Source: Acidobacteriota bacterium
GTDB taxonomy: Bacteria > Acidobacteriota > Vicinamibacteria > Vicinamibacterales > CAVVIG01
Reading direction: 5' to 3'
Assembly: GCA_003222395.1 (NCBI GenBank)
Contig: QHWB01000039.1
Span: 186,001-250,000 of the forward strand
DNA length: 64,000 bases
The translations under genes and the position numbers were made by a program. A model generated the notes under the pieces. The model made no database searches. It was not told the DNA's origin and saw nothing but the letters and a program-made list of their open reading frames with translations. Shown in pieces: positions 44,272-52,776 of the stretch; within the stretch, counting starts at the first letter, position 1, and every line of letters begins with the position of its first letter.

Positions 44272-46215
44272 TCAAGCCGTTCGTCGTGTCTTCGGTTTCG
44301 CGCGCGGTTCACGGCGCGGACCGGGTTCGAGCACGATCGCGCTCTCGCCGGGAATCAACCAGCAGCCGGCCGGCCAGAGGTCGGGCGTGCCGCTGCCGTC
44401 GTACTTCGGATCCTCGCTCGACCACGCGAGGGCCCAGTCGGTGTCGACCGGCGGCGCCAGCAGCGGCTCGGCAAACGAGGTCCGCTTCAAATCGCCGCCG
44501 AGATTCACGAGCAGCAGCCGATCGTCGGCGTGATCGGGCGTAAAGAAGCGCAGCGCGAACGCCGACGGCGACAGCACAGCGCCGTCGAGGCCATCCGGCC
44601 GCTGCGTGTTGAACGCCGTGTGCTCGCGGCGAAGGCGCAGCAGGTCCTCGTGCAGTGCGTACGCCGAAGCATGCGTCTGCCTCTCCGTCAAATCGAGCCT
44701 GCACCGTTCGAAGGTCGCGGCGCTCGCCGGATCGGCAATCGCGCTGCGGCGCATGAAGTCGACGATGCTGGGAAACTGCGTCAGGAACTCGGCGCGCCCC
44801 TTCCGGATCGCATCGGCCAGATCCGGATCGTGATCGGCGAAGTACAGGAACGGCGACGACGCGGCGAATTCCTGTCCCTGGAAGAGCATCGGCGTGCCGG
44901 GCATCAGCAGCAACAGCGTCGTCATGGCCCGCCATCGCCCGGGACTCGAGAGCTCGTGGCCGCGCCGCCCGCTGGCGGAGTTCGCCACCTGATCGTGGTT
45001 CTGCAGGTACGTGACGAACGCGGCGGGCGGCACGCCCCACGACGGCACGCCACGCGATTGGCGTTGCCAGTAGTACAGCTGTCCCTGAAAGAGATACCCG
45101 TACTTGGCCGCCGAAATGAACTCCTGAGGGGCGCCGGTCGTGTCGCTGTAGTACGCCTCGGCCCTGCGGGTAAGCGCCACCATCGCCGAGTGATGGAAGT
45201 CGTCGTTCCACAACGCATCGAGCCCGCAGCCGCCGGCCTCGATCGGCCGCACGAGGCGCGTGTCCTGCGGCTCGTTCTCGGCGATCAGCACAATCGATCG
45301 ATCGCCGGCCGCCTCGCGCGCGCGGCGGCCGATCGCGGCGACGATGTGTTCCGGTGACGCGTCGAAGATCTGCTGCGTCGCGTCGAGACGCAGTCCATCG
45401 AGGTGATACTCGTCGATCCAGTAGCCGGCGTTCGCGACGAAGAACTCGCGGACCGGCTCGGAGTCTGGACCGTCGAAATTGATGGCGTCGCCCCACTCGT
45501 TCTCGTACCGGTCGCTGAAATACGACGGCGACAACGCGCGCATGTAGTTGCCGACCGGTCCAAAGTGGTTGTAGACGACGTCGAGCACGACGGCGATGCC
45601 GGCCGCATGCGCTAGATCGACGAACCGCCGAAAGTCGTCGGGGCGCCCGTACAGATGCGTTGGCGCGAACAGATCGACGCCGTCGTAGCCCCATCCAAAC
45701 CGTCCGGCGAATTCGGCGATCGGCATCAGCTCGATCATCGTGATGCCCAGGCGCGCGAGCTCCGACAGTTCCGCGGCGGCGGCGGCGAAGGTCCCGACAC
45801 GCGTGAAGGTGCCGACGTGCAATTCGTAGATGACCTGTCGCTCGATCGTGACGCCGCGCCAGCCATCGTCGGTCCATTTGAACGCGCTGGGATCCACGAT
45901 CTCCGACGGACCGTGCGGACCTTCTGGCTGGAACCTGGACGCGGGATCTGGATAGAGCCGTTGGTCGTCGCTCAACCGGAATTGATAGCGGTCGCCAGGC
46001 GCCGCGTCGACGAGCGCGCTGAAGTAGCCGTCCGCGTCGCGCAACATCGAGATCGCCCTCGAGTTCAGCACGATCTCGACGCGATCGAGACGCGGCGTCC
46101 AGACGCGCACGTGCGAGCGGCCGTCGCCGATGTATTCGGCGCCAATCGGCAGTCGGCGGCGAACGGCAGACCGCTCGAGAGGCGCGAGAGACGACTCGAC
46201 CGCGGAATCGGGCAT
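44272..46215 (-). CDS. treZ: Malto-oligosyltrehalose trehalohydrolase
   Basis: TreZ releases trehalose from maltooligosyltrehalose. The 647-residue protein has an N-terminal carbohydrate-binding beta domain (LPIGAEYIGDGRSHVRVWTP), a GH13 barrel and a C-terminal beta domain. GH13 motifs are VVLDVVYNHFGPVG, DGLRLDATQQIF (nucleophile Asp), VLIAENEPQDTRL (acid/base Glu) and YLQNHDQVANSASG (transition-state Asp). The ATG giving MPDSAVESS was chosen over one 13 codons upstream. The usual partner treY is not in this window. It is the first gene of a leftward operon with the debranching enzyme. Confidence 0.94.
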   Translation of the reverse strand: MPDSAVESSLAPLERSAVRRRLPIGAEYIGDGRSHVRVWTPRLDRVEIVLNSRAISMLRDADGYFSALVDAAPGDRYQFRLSDDQRLYPDPASRFQPEGPHGPSEIVDPSAFKWTDDGWRGVTIERQVIYELHVGTFTRVGTFAAAAAELSELARLGITMIELMPIAEFAGRFGWGYDGVDLFAPTHLYGRPDDFRRFVDLAHAAGIAVVLDVVYNHFGPVGNYMRALSPSYFSDRYENEWGDAINFDGPDSEPVREFFVANAGYWIDEYHLDGLRLDATQQIFDASPEHIVAAIGRRAREAAGDRSIVLIAENEPQDTRLVRPIEAGGCGLDALWNDDFHHSAMVALTRRAEAYYSDTTGAPQEFISAAKYGYLFQGQLYYWQRQSRGVPSWGVPPAAFVTYLQNHDQVANSASGRRGHELSSPGRWRAMTTLLLLMPGTPMLFQGQEFAASSPFLYFADHDPDLADAIRKGRAEFLTQFPSIVDFMRRSAIADPASAATFERCRLDLTERQTHASAYALHEDLLRLRREHTAFNTQRPDGLDGAVLSPSAFALRFFTPDHADDRLLLVNLGGDLKRTSFAEPLLAPPVDTDWALAWSSEDPKYDGSGTPDLWPAGCWLIPGESAIVLEPGPRREPRAKPKTRRTA

Positions 46216-46320
46216 GGTTGGCCGACTCAGGTGCAGGAATGGTGCCGCGCGCAACGCCGCTCCGAACAGTCAGGAGAACATGTGACTCGCACCGGCGCGC
46301 TGCGCAAACGCGAATCGCAG

Positions 46321-48288
46321 TCAGGCACGTCGGTCGGCTGAGCTCGTCGGCTGCATGTCGAGCACGTGACGCACCTTGCGCGCGAACACTTCAGGCGTGA
46401 ACGGTTTCTGCACAAAGGCGACGCCCGGCGTCAAATCCCGATGCATCACCTCGTGGTCGGTGTAGCCGGACATGAACAGCACCCTCATCCCCGGCCGCGC
46501 TGCCGACAGGCGCTTGGCCAGCTCGCCGCCGCCCATATGCGGCATCACGAGGTCCGTGATCATCAGATGAATATCGTCCGGGTGGCGCTCGGCGATCCGC
46601 AGCGCGTCGATGCCGTGCCTCGCCTCGAGCACGACGTATCCATTGCGTCGAAGCACCTCGCGCGCGAGCACGCGCACGGCATCCTCGTCTTCGACGAGGA
46701 GGACCGTCTCCCAGCCGAACTTTTTCCGGCCGGCGGCGTCTTCGCGCGTCACGCTGTGCGCCGCCGACGGCGAATCGGCAGGCGGCAAATACACCTTGAA
46801 CACCGATCCGTGTCCGACCTCGCTGTACACCCAGATGTAGCCGCCGTTCTGCTTCACGATGCCGTAGACGGTCGCGAGCCCGAGGCCGATGCCTTTCCCC
46901 TGCTCCTTGGTCGTGAAGAATGGCTCGAAGATGCGCGCCCGCGTCGTCTCGTCCATCCCCTGGCCCGTGTCGCCGACGGCGATCATCACGTATCGCCCGG
47001 GCTCGAGCGGCACGTGCGTTTTCGCGTACGACCCGTCGAGATCGACGTTCGCCGTCTCGATGGTCAGGCGTCCGCCCTTCGGCATCGCGTCGCGTGCGTT
47101 CACGGCGAGGTTGACGAGCACCTGCTCGATCGATGACGGATCGACGCGGACGGGCATCAGGTCCGGCGCCAGCGCCGCCACCACTTCCACGTGCTCGGTG
47201 ACGAGCCGTCGCAGCAGCTTCTGCATCCCGGCGACGAGGGTGTTGATGTCGACGACCTGCGGCTGCAGCATCTGGCGGCGGCTGAACGCGAGCAGCTGCC
47301 GCGTCAGCGATGCGGCGCGCTCGCCCGCCGATCGAATCTCCTCGAGATCGTTCCGCAGCGGATCCTGCGGCGGCAGCTCGTCGAGCAGCAAGTTGGCGTA
47401 TCCGAGAATCGCCGTCAGCAGGTTGTTGAAGTCGTGCGCGACGCCGCCCGCGAGCTGTCCGACGGCTTCCATCTTCTGCGCATGCCACAGCTGATCTTCC
47501 AGTTTGCGCCGGTCGGTGATGTCGCGCGCGTTGACGACGATGGCGCCGACCGACGGCTCGTGAAGCCGGTTGACGCCGACGCCGTCCATCACGCGCCAGT
47601 TCCCGTCGGAATGCTTCAAGCGGACCTGTTGCGTGATCGGCTCGCCCGGCCGCTGCAGCGCCTCGGCGAACTTCGTGCCGACCAGGTCATGATCGTCGGG
47701 GTGCATGAAGTCGAAAATCGAATGGCCGATGAGGTCCTCGCCTTTCCATCCCAGGTGCCGCTGAGACGAGGGCGTGACGTAGGTGACGCGTCCTTCGGCG
47801 TCGAGCAGCAGCAGCGTGTCGGAGCTGTTCTCGACCAGCGCGCGGAACCGCTCCTCGCTCGAACGCAGCGCCGCTTCGGCCTGCTGCCGCTGGCGCTCCT
47901 GCTCGCGGAGCGCGAGCGCATGGTGAATGGTCCGCTCCAGCGCCTCGATCGACAGATGGACCTTGCTGAGATAATCGGCGGCACCGGCCTTCATCGCTTC
48001 GACGGCGACGTCCTCGGCCCCACGGCTCGTCAGCACGACGACTGGTGTCTCGACGCCTTTGCCGCGTACATCGCGCAGCAGCGCGAGGCCGTCTCGCGCG
48101 CCGAGCATGTAGTCGAAGAACGCCACGTCGTACGCGGTTCGCTGCATCGCGTCGAGCGCCTGTTCGTAGGTCGTCGCGATGTCCATCTGCGCGCCGCCCC
48201 ACGTCTCGCTCAGACGCAGGAATTCCACCACCATCTCGGCGTGCTCGCGGGCATCGTCGACGACGAGGATACGAATGCGAAGCGTCAC
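46321..48288 (-). CDS. Hybrid sensor histidine kinase (REC-PAS-HisKA-HATPase-REC)
   Basis: The 655-residue cytoplasmic kinase has an N-terminal receiver domain (phospho-Asp about 59, FFDYMLGARDG). A short coiled linker leads to a PAS domain at about 142-258 (ERFRALVENSSDTLLLLDAE) and a HisKA domain with His285 (GGVAHDFNNLLTAILGYANL). An HATPase_c domain follows (NLAVNARDAMPKGG, DTGQGMDETTRARIFEPFFT, GIGLGLATVYGIV), then a C-terminal receiver with Asp in MITDLVMPHMGG. There are no membrane segments. It starts with GTG overlapping the stop of the penicillin-binding protein gene (GTGA). The signal is unknown; coupling to a cell-wall gene suggests envelope-related regulation. Confidence 0.93.
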   Translation of the reverse strand: MTLRIRILVVDDAREHAEMVVEFLRLSETWGGAQMDIATTYEQALDAMQRTAYDVAFFDYMLGARDGLALLRDVRGKGVETPVVVLTSRGAEDVAVEAMKAGAADYLSKVHLSIEALERTIHHALALREQERQRQQAEAALRSSEERFRALVENSSDTLLLLDAEGRVTYVTPSSQRHLGWKGEDLIGHSIFDFMHPDDHDLVGTKFAEALQRPGEPITQQVRLKHSDGNWRVMDGVGVNRLHEPSVGAIVVNARDITDRRKLEDQLWHAQKMEAVGQLAGGVAHDFNNLLTAILGYANLLLDELPPQDPLRNDLEEIRSAGERAASLTRQLLAFSRRQMLQPQVVDINTLVAGMQKLLRRLVTEHVEVVAALAPDLMPVRVDPSSIEQVLVNLAVNARDAMPKGGRLTIETANVDLDGSYAKTHVPLEPGRYVMIAVGDTGQGMDETTRARIFEPFFTTKEQGKGIGLGLATVYGIVKQNGGYIWVYSEVGHGSVFKVYLPPADSPSAAHSVTREDAAGRKKFGWETVLLVEDEDAVRVLAREVLRRNGYVVLEARHGIDALRIAERHPDDIHLMITDLVMPHMGGGELAKRLSAARPGMRVLFMSGYTDHEVMHRDLTPGVAFVQKPFTPEVFARKVRHVLDMQPTSSADRRA

Positions 48289-50291
48289 CGTTTGAAAATC
48301 CCGGCGATCTTACCGCCAAGCGTGCGGAAGAATCCTTCGATGGCGCGTCTCGCCTGCTGTTTGAGCGACCCTTTGTGGATGGGGCACAGTTCGGACGGTA
48401 CTTTATCGCCGTCCTTGAAGTACTCGGTATAGGTCGGACATTCGTCGACGGGTCTGAGGTATGAGACGCTGCAGAGCTCTTCGGGGCGCAGCGTCGATGG
48501 AATCTCGAATTCCCGCATCGGCAGCTCGCGCGCCGCGCGCTTCATGAACTCGGCCCAGATCGGCACCGCGACCCGCGCGGCGTACGCGTCGCGCGCGATC
48601 GGCGCCGGCTGATCGAACCCGACCCACACGCCTGCGACCACTGCGGTCGAATAGCCGACGAACCACGCGTCGCGGTACTCGTCGGTCGTTCCCGTTTTCC
48701 CGGCCACCGGTCCGCGCACGCCCCACGCGCGCGCCGTCGCCGCGGTGCCGCGATCGACGACGTCGCGCAGCATGCTCGTCATCTGAAACGCGACTTCAGG
48801 GCTGACGATCTGCTCGCGCTCGACCGGTCGGTCGAGCACCTGAAAGCCGCTGGCGTCCAGCACGGTGACGATCCCGCGCGGCCGCGCCACCTGCCCGCCG
48901 CCGGGAAACACCGTGAACGCCGACGTGAGATCGAGCGGCGACACGACGCCGGTGCCGAGCGCCAGCGACGGGACGTCGGGAAGACCCGACAGGCCGGCGT
49001 CGTTCGCCACGCGTAGAACCGCACGCGTGCTCACTTCCTGCTGCAGGTTCGCGGCCGCGGCGTTGTTCGATTCGAGGAGCGCTTCGCGCAGCGTCATCTG
49101 ATCGAGCTGCTCGCCGTGCGCGTTGCGCGGATTCCATTCGGGATCCAGCGGCGCGGAGATTTTCTGCAGATTCGACAGCACCGATACCGGCGAGTACCCC
49201 TTCTCGAGCGCCGCCGCGTAGACGAAGGGCTTGAACGCCGATCCCGGTTGCCGCCTGCTGCGCACGGCGCGGTTGAACGTGCTGCGCAGGTAGTCGGCGC
49301 CGCCGACCATCGCGAGGATGTCGCCGGTCGACGGATCGATGGCGACGAGCGCGGCCTCGAGGCCCGGACGGCGGAGACGTTCGATGCCTCCCGCGACGGC
49401 GCGCTCGGCGGCGTCCTGCAGAGATGGACGAAACGACGTGTGAACCTGCCATTCTGGCGGATGGTCGCCGCCGAACTCGTTGCGAAACTGCTGTCGCAGA
49501 AAATCTTTGGCCCACGCCGCCTTCGCGTCGCCCGGCTGCCGGTACGGCTGGATGCGCGGCTGCACACGTCGCGCCGCCTCTTCCTGTTGCCGCGTGATGA
49601 ATCCCTGCGCGCGCATCTGCGAGAGGACGAGGTGGCTGCGCTCGAGCGCGCCTTCGTAGTTCGACCACGGCGACAACGTCGACGGCGCGCGGATCAGGCC
49701 GGCGACGAGCGCGGCTTCCGGCAGCGTCAGCGTCTTTGCCGGTTTGCGGTACAGATGTTCCGACATTGTCTCGACGCCGTAGACGCCCGCGCTCAGGTAC
49801 ACACGATTGAGATACAGCTCGAGGATCTGCGATTTCTGCAGCTGCGTTTCGATCAACAGCGCAATCGCCGCCTCTTTCACTTTGCGGCCGTAGCTTCGAA
49901 CGTTCGAGAGAAACAGCGTTCGCGCGAGCTGCTGCGTGAGCGTGCTGCCGCCTTCGACGCGCCCGCGCGAACGCACATCGCGGACGGCGGCACGGACGAG
50001 ACCGATCGGATCGATGCCGGGGTGACGATAGAACCGCCGATCCTCGACCGCGACGACCGCGTGTTGAAGGTCGGGCGCGATGTCGGTCAGCAGCGCATCG
50101 TGGCGCTGCTCGTCGAGGCGGAACCACGGCCGGCCGTCGGCGCTGTAGAACATCGTGTCGCCGACGCCGCGCGTGAGCCGGTGGACGATGACGGCGTAGC
50201 GCGACAGCCACACGGCCGACAGCGTCCCGAAGACGACCAGCGTGCCGAGCAGTACGGCCGCGGTCCACTCGGACCAGCCGCGGGGGCGCAA
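48285..50291 (-). CDS. Class A penicillin-binding protein (glycosyltransferase/transpeptidase)
   Basis: This bifunctional peptidoglycan synthase has 668 residues and an N-terminal membrane anchor at about 10-30. The GT51 domain (about 65-240) shows VVAVEDRRFYRHPGIDPIGL, GGSTLTQQLARTLFLS and KVKEAAIALLIETQLQKSQI. The transpeptidase domain (about 310-600) has the active-site Ser motif (GSAFKPF), SNN and KTGTT. The C-terminal tail has cysteines and a basic end. The start is a TTG six bases after the terC stop. No ATG is available before the membrane anchor. It is co-transcribed with terC and the hybrid kinase. Confidence 0.93.
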   Translation of the reverse strand: MRPRGWSEWTAAVLLGTLVVFGTLSAVWLSRYAVIVHRLTRGVGDTMFYSADGRPWFRLDEQRHDALLTDIAPDLQHAVVAVEDRRFYRHPGIDPIGLVRAAVRDVRSRGRVEGGSTLTQQLARTLFLSNVRSYGRKVKEAAIALLIETQLQKSQILELYLNRVYLSAGVYGVETMSEHLYRKPAKTLTLPEAALVAGLIRAPSTLSPWSNYEGALERSHLVLSQMRAQGFITRQQEEAARRVQPRIQPYRQPGDAKAAWAKDFLRQQFRNEFGGDHPPEWQVHTSFRPSLQDAAERAVAGGIERLRRPGLEAALVAIDPSTGDILAMVGGADYLRSTFNRAVRSRRQPGSAFKPFVYAAALEKGYSPVSVLSNLQKISAPLDPEWNPRNAHGEQLDQMTLREALLESNNAAAANLQQEVSTRAVLRVANDAGLSGLPDVPSLALGTGVVSPLDLTSAFTVFPGGGQVARPRGIVTVLDASGFQVLDRPVEREQIVSPEVAFQMTSMLRDVVDRGTAATARAWGVRGPVAGKTGTTDEYRDAWFVGYSTAVVAGVWVGFDQPAPIARDAYAARVAVPIWAEFMKRAARELPMREFEIPSTLRPEELCSVSYLRPVDECPTYTEYFKDGDKVPSELCPIHKGSLKQQARRAIEGFFRTLGGKIAGIFKR

Positions 50292-50296
50292 TAGAT

Positions 50297-51046
50297 TCAG
50301 CGGCGCTCTCCTTCTTCTTCCAGCAGCAGCCGTTTCGCCTCGTCTTCAGGCGTCGTCCGCCGTTGCCGTCGCTCCTCGACCCTGGCATAGAAGAACGCAA
50401 CGACGAAGATGACGACAATGAGCCCCAGCGACAGCCACTTGGGAACCTCGAACTCGACGTAGCCGAGCGCGTGCAGGAACTCGACCATCAGTTTGAAGCC
50501 GACCCACGCGATGATGATGAACGCGCCGTCGACGAGCGCCGGATAGCGCTCGACGATCGCCAGCAGCTGTCCGATGACCAGCCGCATCATCACGATGCCG
50601 AGAAAGCCGCCGCTGACCACGACCCACGTCTTCGGCGACATGGCGACGCCCACGAGAATGGAGTCGATCGCGAACACGATGTCCGTCAGTTCCACTTTGA
50701 CAACCGTTGCCCAGAACGCCGACAGGCCGAGCCATGGCTGGGCAGCCGGCGCCTTGCGCCGATCGTCGGTGCCGCCGCCAGGTCCGAAATGCTCGTACAC
50801 GAGGTACAGCAGGTAGGCGCCGCCGACGAGTTTTACCCACGCGAGACGGATGAGATAGACCGCGAGCAGTGTCGCGATCCCCCGGAACGCGAACGCGCCG
50901 ACAATCCCGTAGCGAAGCGCCTGCCGCTGCCGCGTCTTCGGAAGACCGAGTACGAGAATTGCGAGGACCATCGCGTTGTCGACGCTGAGCAGACCTTCGA
51001 GCGCGACGAGCAACGCAATTGTCAGAAAATCCGACGGATGAATCAT
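50297..51046 (-). CDS. TerC-family integral membrane protein
   Basis: The 249-residue protein has about seven hydrophobic helices and TerC signatures with buried acidic residues: VALEGLLSVDNAMVLAILVL near residues 14-33 and VELTDIVFAIDSILVGVAMS near 118-137. TerC-type proteins are implicated in tellurite resistance and in manganese export associated with loading of exported metalloproteins. It is the first gene of the leftward operon with the penicillin-binding protein and the hybrid kinase, so a role in metal supply to envelope enzymes is possible. Confidence 0.9.
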   Translation of the reverse strand: MIHPSDFLTIALLVALEGLLSVDNAMVLAILVLGLPKTRQRQALRYGIVGAFAFRGIATLLAVYLIRLAWVKLVGGAYLLYLVYEHFGPGGGTDDRRKAPAAQPWLGLSAFWATVVKVELTDIVFAIDSILVGVAMSPKTWVVVSGGFLGIVMMRLVIGQLLAIVERYPALVDGAFIIIAWVGFKLMVEFLHALGYVEFEVPKWLSLGLIVVIFVVAFFYARVEERRQRRTTPEDEAKRLLLEEEGERR

Positions 51047-51146
51047 TACTTACTCGCGCGGGGCCCCACCCTCGCGCGGTGACGCGTCGCGCTGTTGCGT
51101 TCGCGCTGCCAGGAACAGAACGTCGCAACAGTATCCCTTACGGATG

Positions 51147-51175
51147 TTGACACGCCGCGTATCAAGGCCTACACT
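51147..51175 (+). promoter_or_regulatory. Sigma-70 promoter of the hspR-clpB cluster
   Basis: TTGACA at 51,147-51,152 and TACACT at 51,170-51,175 are spaced by exactly 17 bp. An imperfect inverted repeat ATCAAG-N7-CTTGGAT (51,161-51,180) overlaps the -10 element and is a candidate operator for the MerR/HspR-like protein encoded 24 bp downstream. It does not match the published HAIR arrangement (CTTGAGT-N7-ACTCAAG). Confidence 0.6.
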
Positions 51176-51203
51176 TGGATCGGCGCAAGATCACGAGATC
51201 GCG

Positions 51204-51545
51204 ATGGACCAGGACCTGTACTTCATCAGCATGGCCGCGCGGCTGCTCGGTATGCATCCGCAGACGCTCCGCAAGTACGAACGGCTTGGCCTCGTGCAGC
51301 CGACGCGGACCATCGGCAGCATGCGTCTGTACTCGCGCGAAGAGCTCGAGCGACTGAAGCTGATCAAACGCCTCGTTGACGACGCCGGCATCAACCTCGC
51401 TGGCGTGCAGCGGCTGCTGTCGATCGCCGAAGTCGTGCAGCGGCTGCGGCCGCTCGTCCGCGACGACAGCATCAGCGCGCGCGACACGCGGCGACGGCTG
51501 GTCCAGGAGCTCGACGAGCTGAGTCGCATGCTGGGGTTTGACTGA
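51204..51545 (+). CDS. MerR-family heat-shock repressor HspR-like
   Basis: The 113-residue protein has the HspR-type MerR DNA-binding domain (FISMAARLLGMHPQTLRKYE, RLGLVQPTRTIGSMRLYSRE) at about residues 5-70, followed by a short coiled-coil dimerisation helix. HspR represses dnaK, clpB and related genes in Actinobacteria. Here it precedes dnaJ-like and clpB genes on the same strand, so autoregulated control of this cluster is likely. The ATG giving MDQDLYFISM was chosen; upstream in-frame starts would lie inside the promoter. Confidence 0.87.
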   Translation: MDQDLYFISMAARLLGMHPQTLRKYERLGLVQPTRTIGSMRLYSREELERLKLIKRLVDDAGINLAGVQRLLSIAEVVQRLRPLVRDDSISARDTRRRLVQELDELSRMLGFD

Positions 51546-51585
51546 AACGGGTTCGGGGGTCCGGAACCACGAACCCAAAGACGTT

Positions 51586-52605
51586 ATGGACTTCAAGGAT
51601 TACTACTCCACGCTCGGCGTCGCGAAAACCGCGAACGAGAAGGAAATCAAACAGGCGTTCCGCAAGCTGGCGCGCAAGCACCATCCGGACGTCAACCCCG
51701 GCGACAAGGCGGCGGAAGCGAAGTTCAAGGAAATTAACGAGGCGTACGAGGTGCTCGGCGATCCGGCCAAGCGCAAGAAGTACGACGAGCTCGGCGCGAA
51801 CTGGCGGATGTACGAGCAGGCGGGCCAGGGCGGCCCCGGCGGAGCGGCCGGGTTCGATCCGAGTCAGTTCGGCGGCTGGAATGTGAATTTCGGGCGCGGC
51901 GCCGGCGGTCAAGGTGGATTCCGCACGATGACCGAAGACGAAATGCGGGAGATGTTCGGCGACGAGAACCCGTTCTCCGACTTCTTTCAGACGTTCTTCG
52001 GCGGCAGCGGCGCCGATACGGGACGGCGCCCGCGCGGCGCGCGCGGACGGGCGGCGCGAGTGGGCCGCGACGTCGAACACGAATTGGAGCTGGGACTCGA
52101 GGATGCGTATCACGGCGCTACGCGGCGCCTCACGCTGAAGCACGAGGGTCATTCGCGGACGGTTGACGTCCGCATCCCGCCGGGCGTCGGTGAGGGATCA
52201 CGCGTCCGCGTGCCGGGGGAAGGCGAGCACGGAACCGGCGGCGCGCAGTCAGGCGATTTGTACTTGCGAATCCATCTGGCGTCGCATCCGCAGTTCGAGC
52301 GCAAAGGCAAAGACCTCCACACGCATGTCTCGGTACCGTTGACGACGGCGGTGCTCGGCGGGGAGGCCGACGTGAAGACGCTCGGCGGCAAACCGCTGCG
52401 GCTCAAGATTCCGCCGACGACGCAGAACGGACAGGTGTTCCGCTTGAAGGGTCACGGGATGCCGCCAGTGGGCAAGACGGGAGAACAGGGCGACCTGTAT
52501 GCGACAGTCGACGTCCAGCTGCCGCGCGAGCTGACGTCGGAGCAGAGAAAGCATTTCGAGGAGCTGGCGAAGCTCGAGAAGGGTACGAAGCACACAGCCG
52601 CGTAA
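51586..52605 (+). CDS. DnaJ-class co-chaperone lacking the zinc finger (CbpA-type)
   Basis: The 339-residue protein has a J domain at residues 3-68 with the essential HPD (KHHPDVNPGD). A Gly/Phe-rich linker follows at about 80-150, then the substrate-binding CTD I and II from about 165 (VEHELELGLEDAYHGATRRL, RIPPGVGEGSRVRVPGEGEH, LRIHLASHPQFERKGKDLH). No cysteine-rich zinc finger is present, so it is CbpA-like and not DnaJ proper. It would stimulate DnaK, which is not in the window. It lies 40 bp after the hspR-like gene. Confidence 0.92.
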   Translation: MDFKDYYSTLGVAKTANEKEIKQAFRKLARKHHPDVNPGDKAAEAKFKEINEAYEVLGDPAKRKKYDELGANWRMYEQAGQGGPGGAAGFDPSQFGGWNVNFGRGAGGQGGFRTMTEDEMREMFGDENPFSDFFQTFFGGSGADTGRRPRGARGRAARVGRDVEHELELGLEDAYHGATRRLTLKHEGHSRTVDVRIPPGVGEGSRVRVPGEGEHGTGGAQSGDLYLRIHLASHPQFERKGKDLHTHVSVPLTTAVLGGEADVKTLGGKPLRLKIPPTTQNGQVFRLKGHGMPPVGKTGEQGDLYATVDVQLPRELTSEQRKHFEELAKLEKGTKHTAA

Positions 52606-52723
52606 CGCTTCTTCAAGCACCCGGGCGTCGCGAAAATCGCGGCGAGCCGAGAGGCGAGCCGCGACAGGCGCGTGGCAGCCTTGAGCCCAAGCAAGCGCGA
52701 ACGCGCGAGCGAGAGCGGCAGGG

Positions 52724-52762
52724 GTGGGGCCCCGGACGCGCTGAAGAACATCGGGGCCCCAC
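52724..52762 (+). repeat. Inverted repeat in the clpB leader
   Basis: GTGGGGCCCC at 52,724-52,733 and GGGGCCCCAC at 52,753-52,762 are perfect reverse complements 19 bp apart. In the transcript they would form a strong hairpin ending 14 nt before the clpB start. The rest of the 171-bp gap holds no gene. Confidence 0.55.
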
Positions 52763-52776
52763 GCGCAAATGAGAAG

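Noticed and set aside
51161-51190. HAIR operator for HspR
   Set aside because: The inverted repeat here is CAAG-N7-CTTG, the reverse arrangement of the published CTTGAGT-N7-ACTCAAG box, so it is reported only as a candidate operator.
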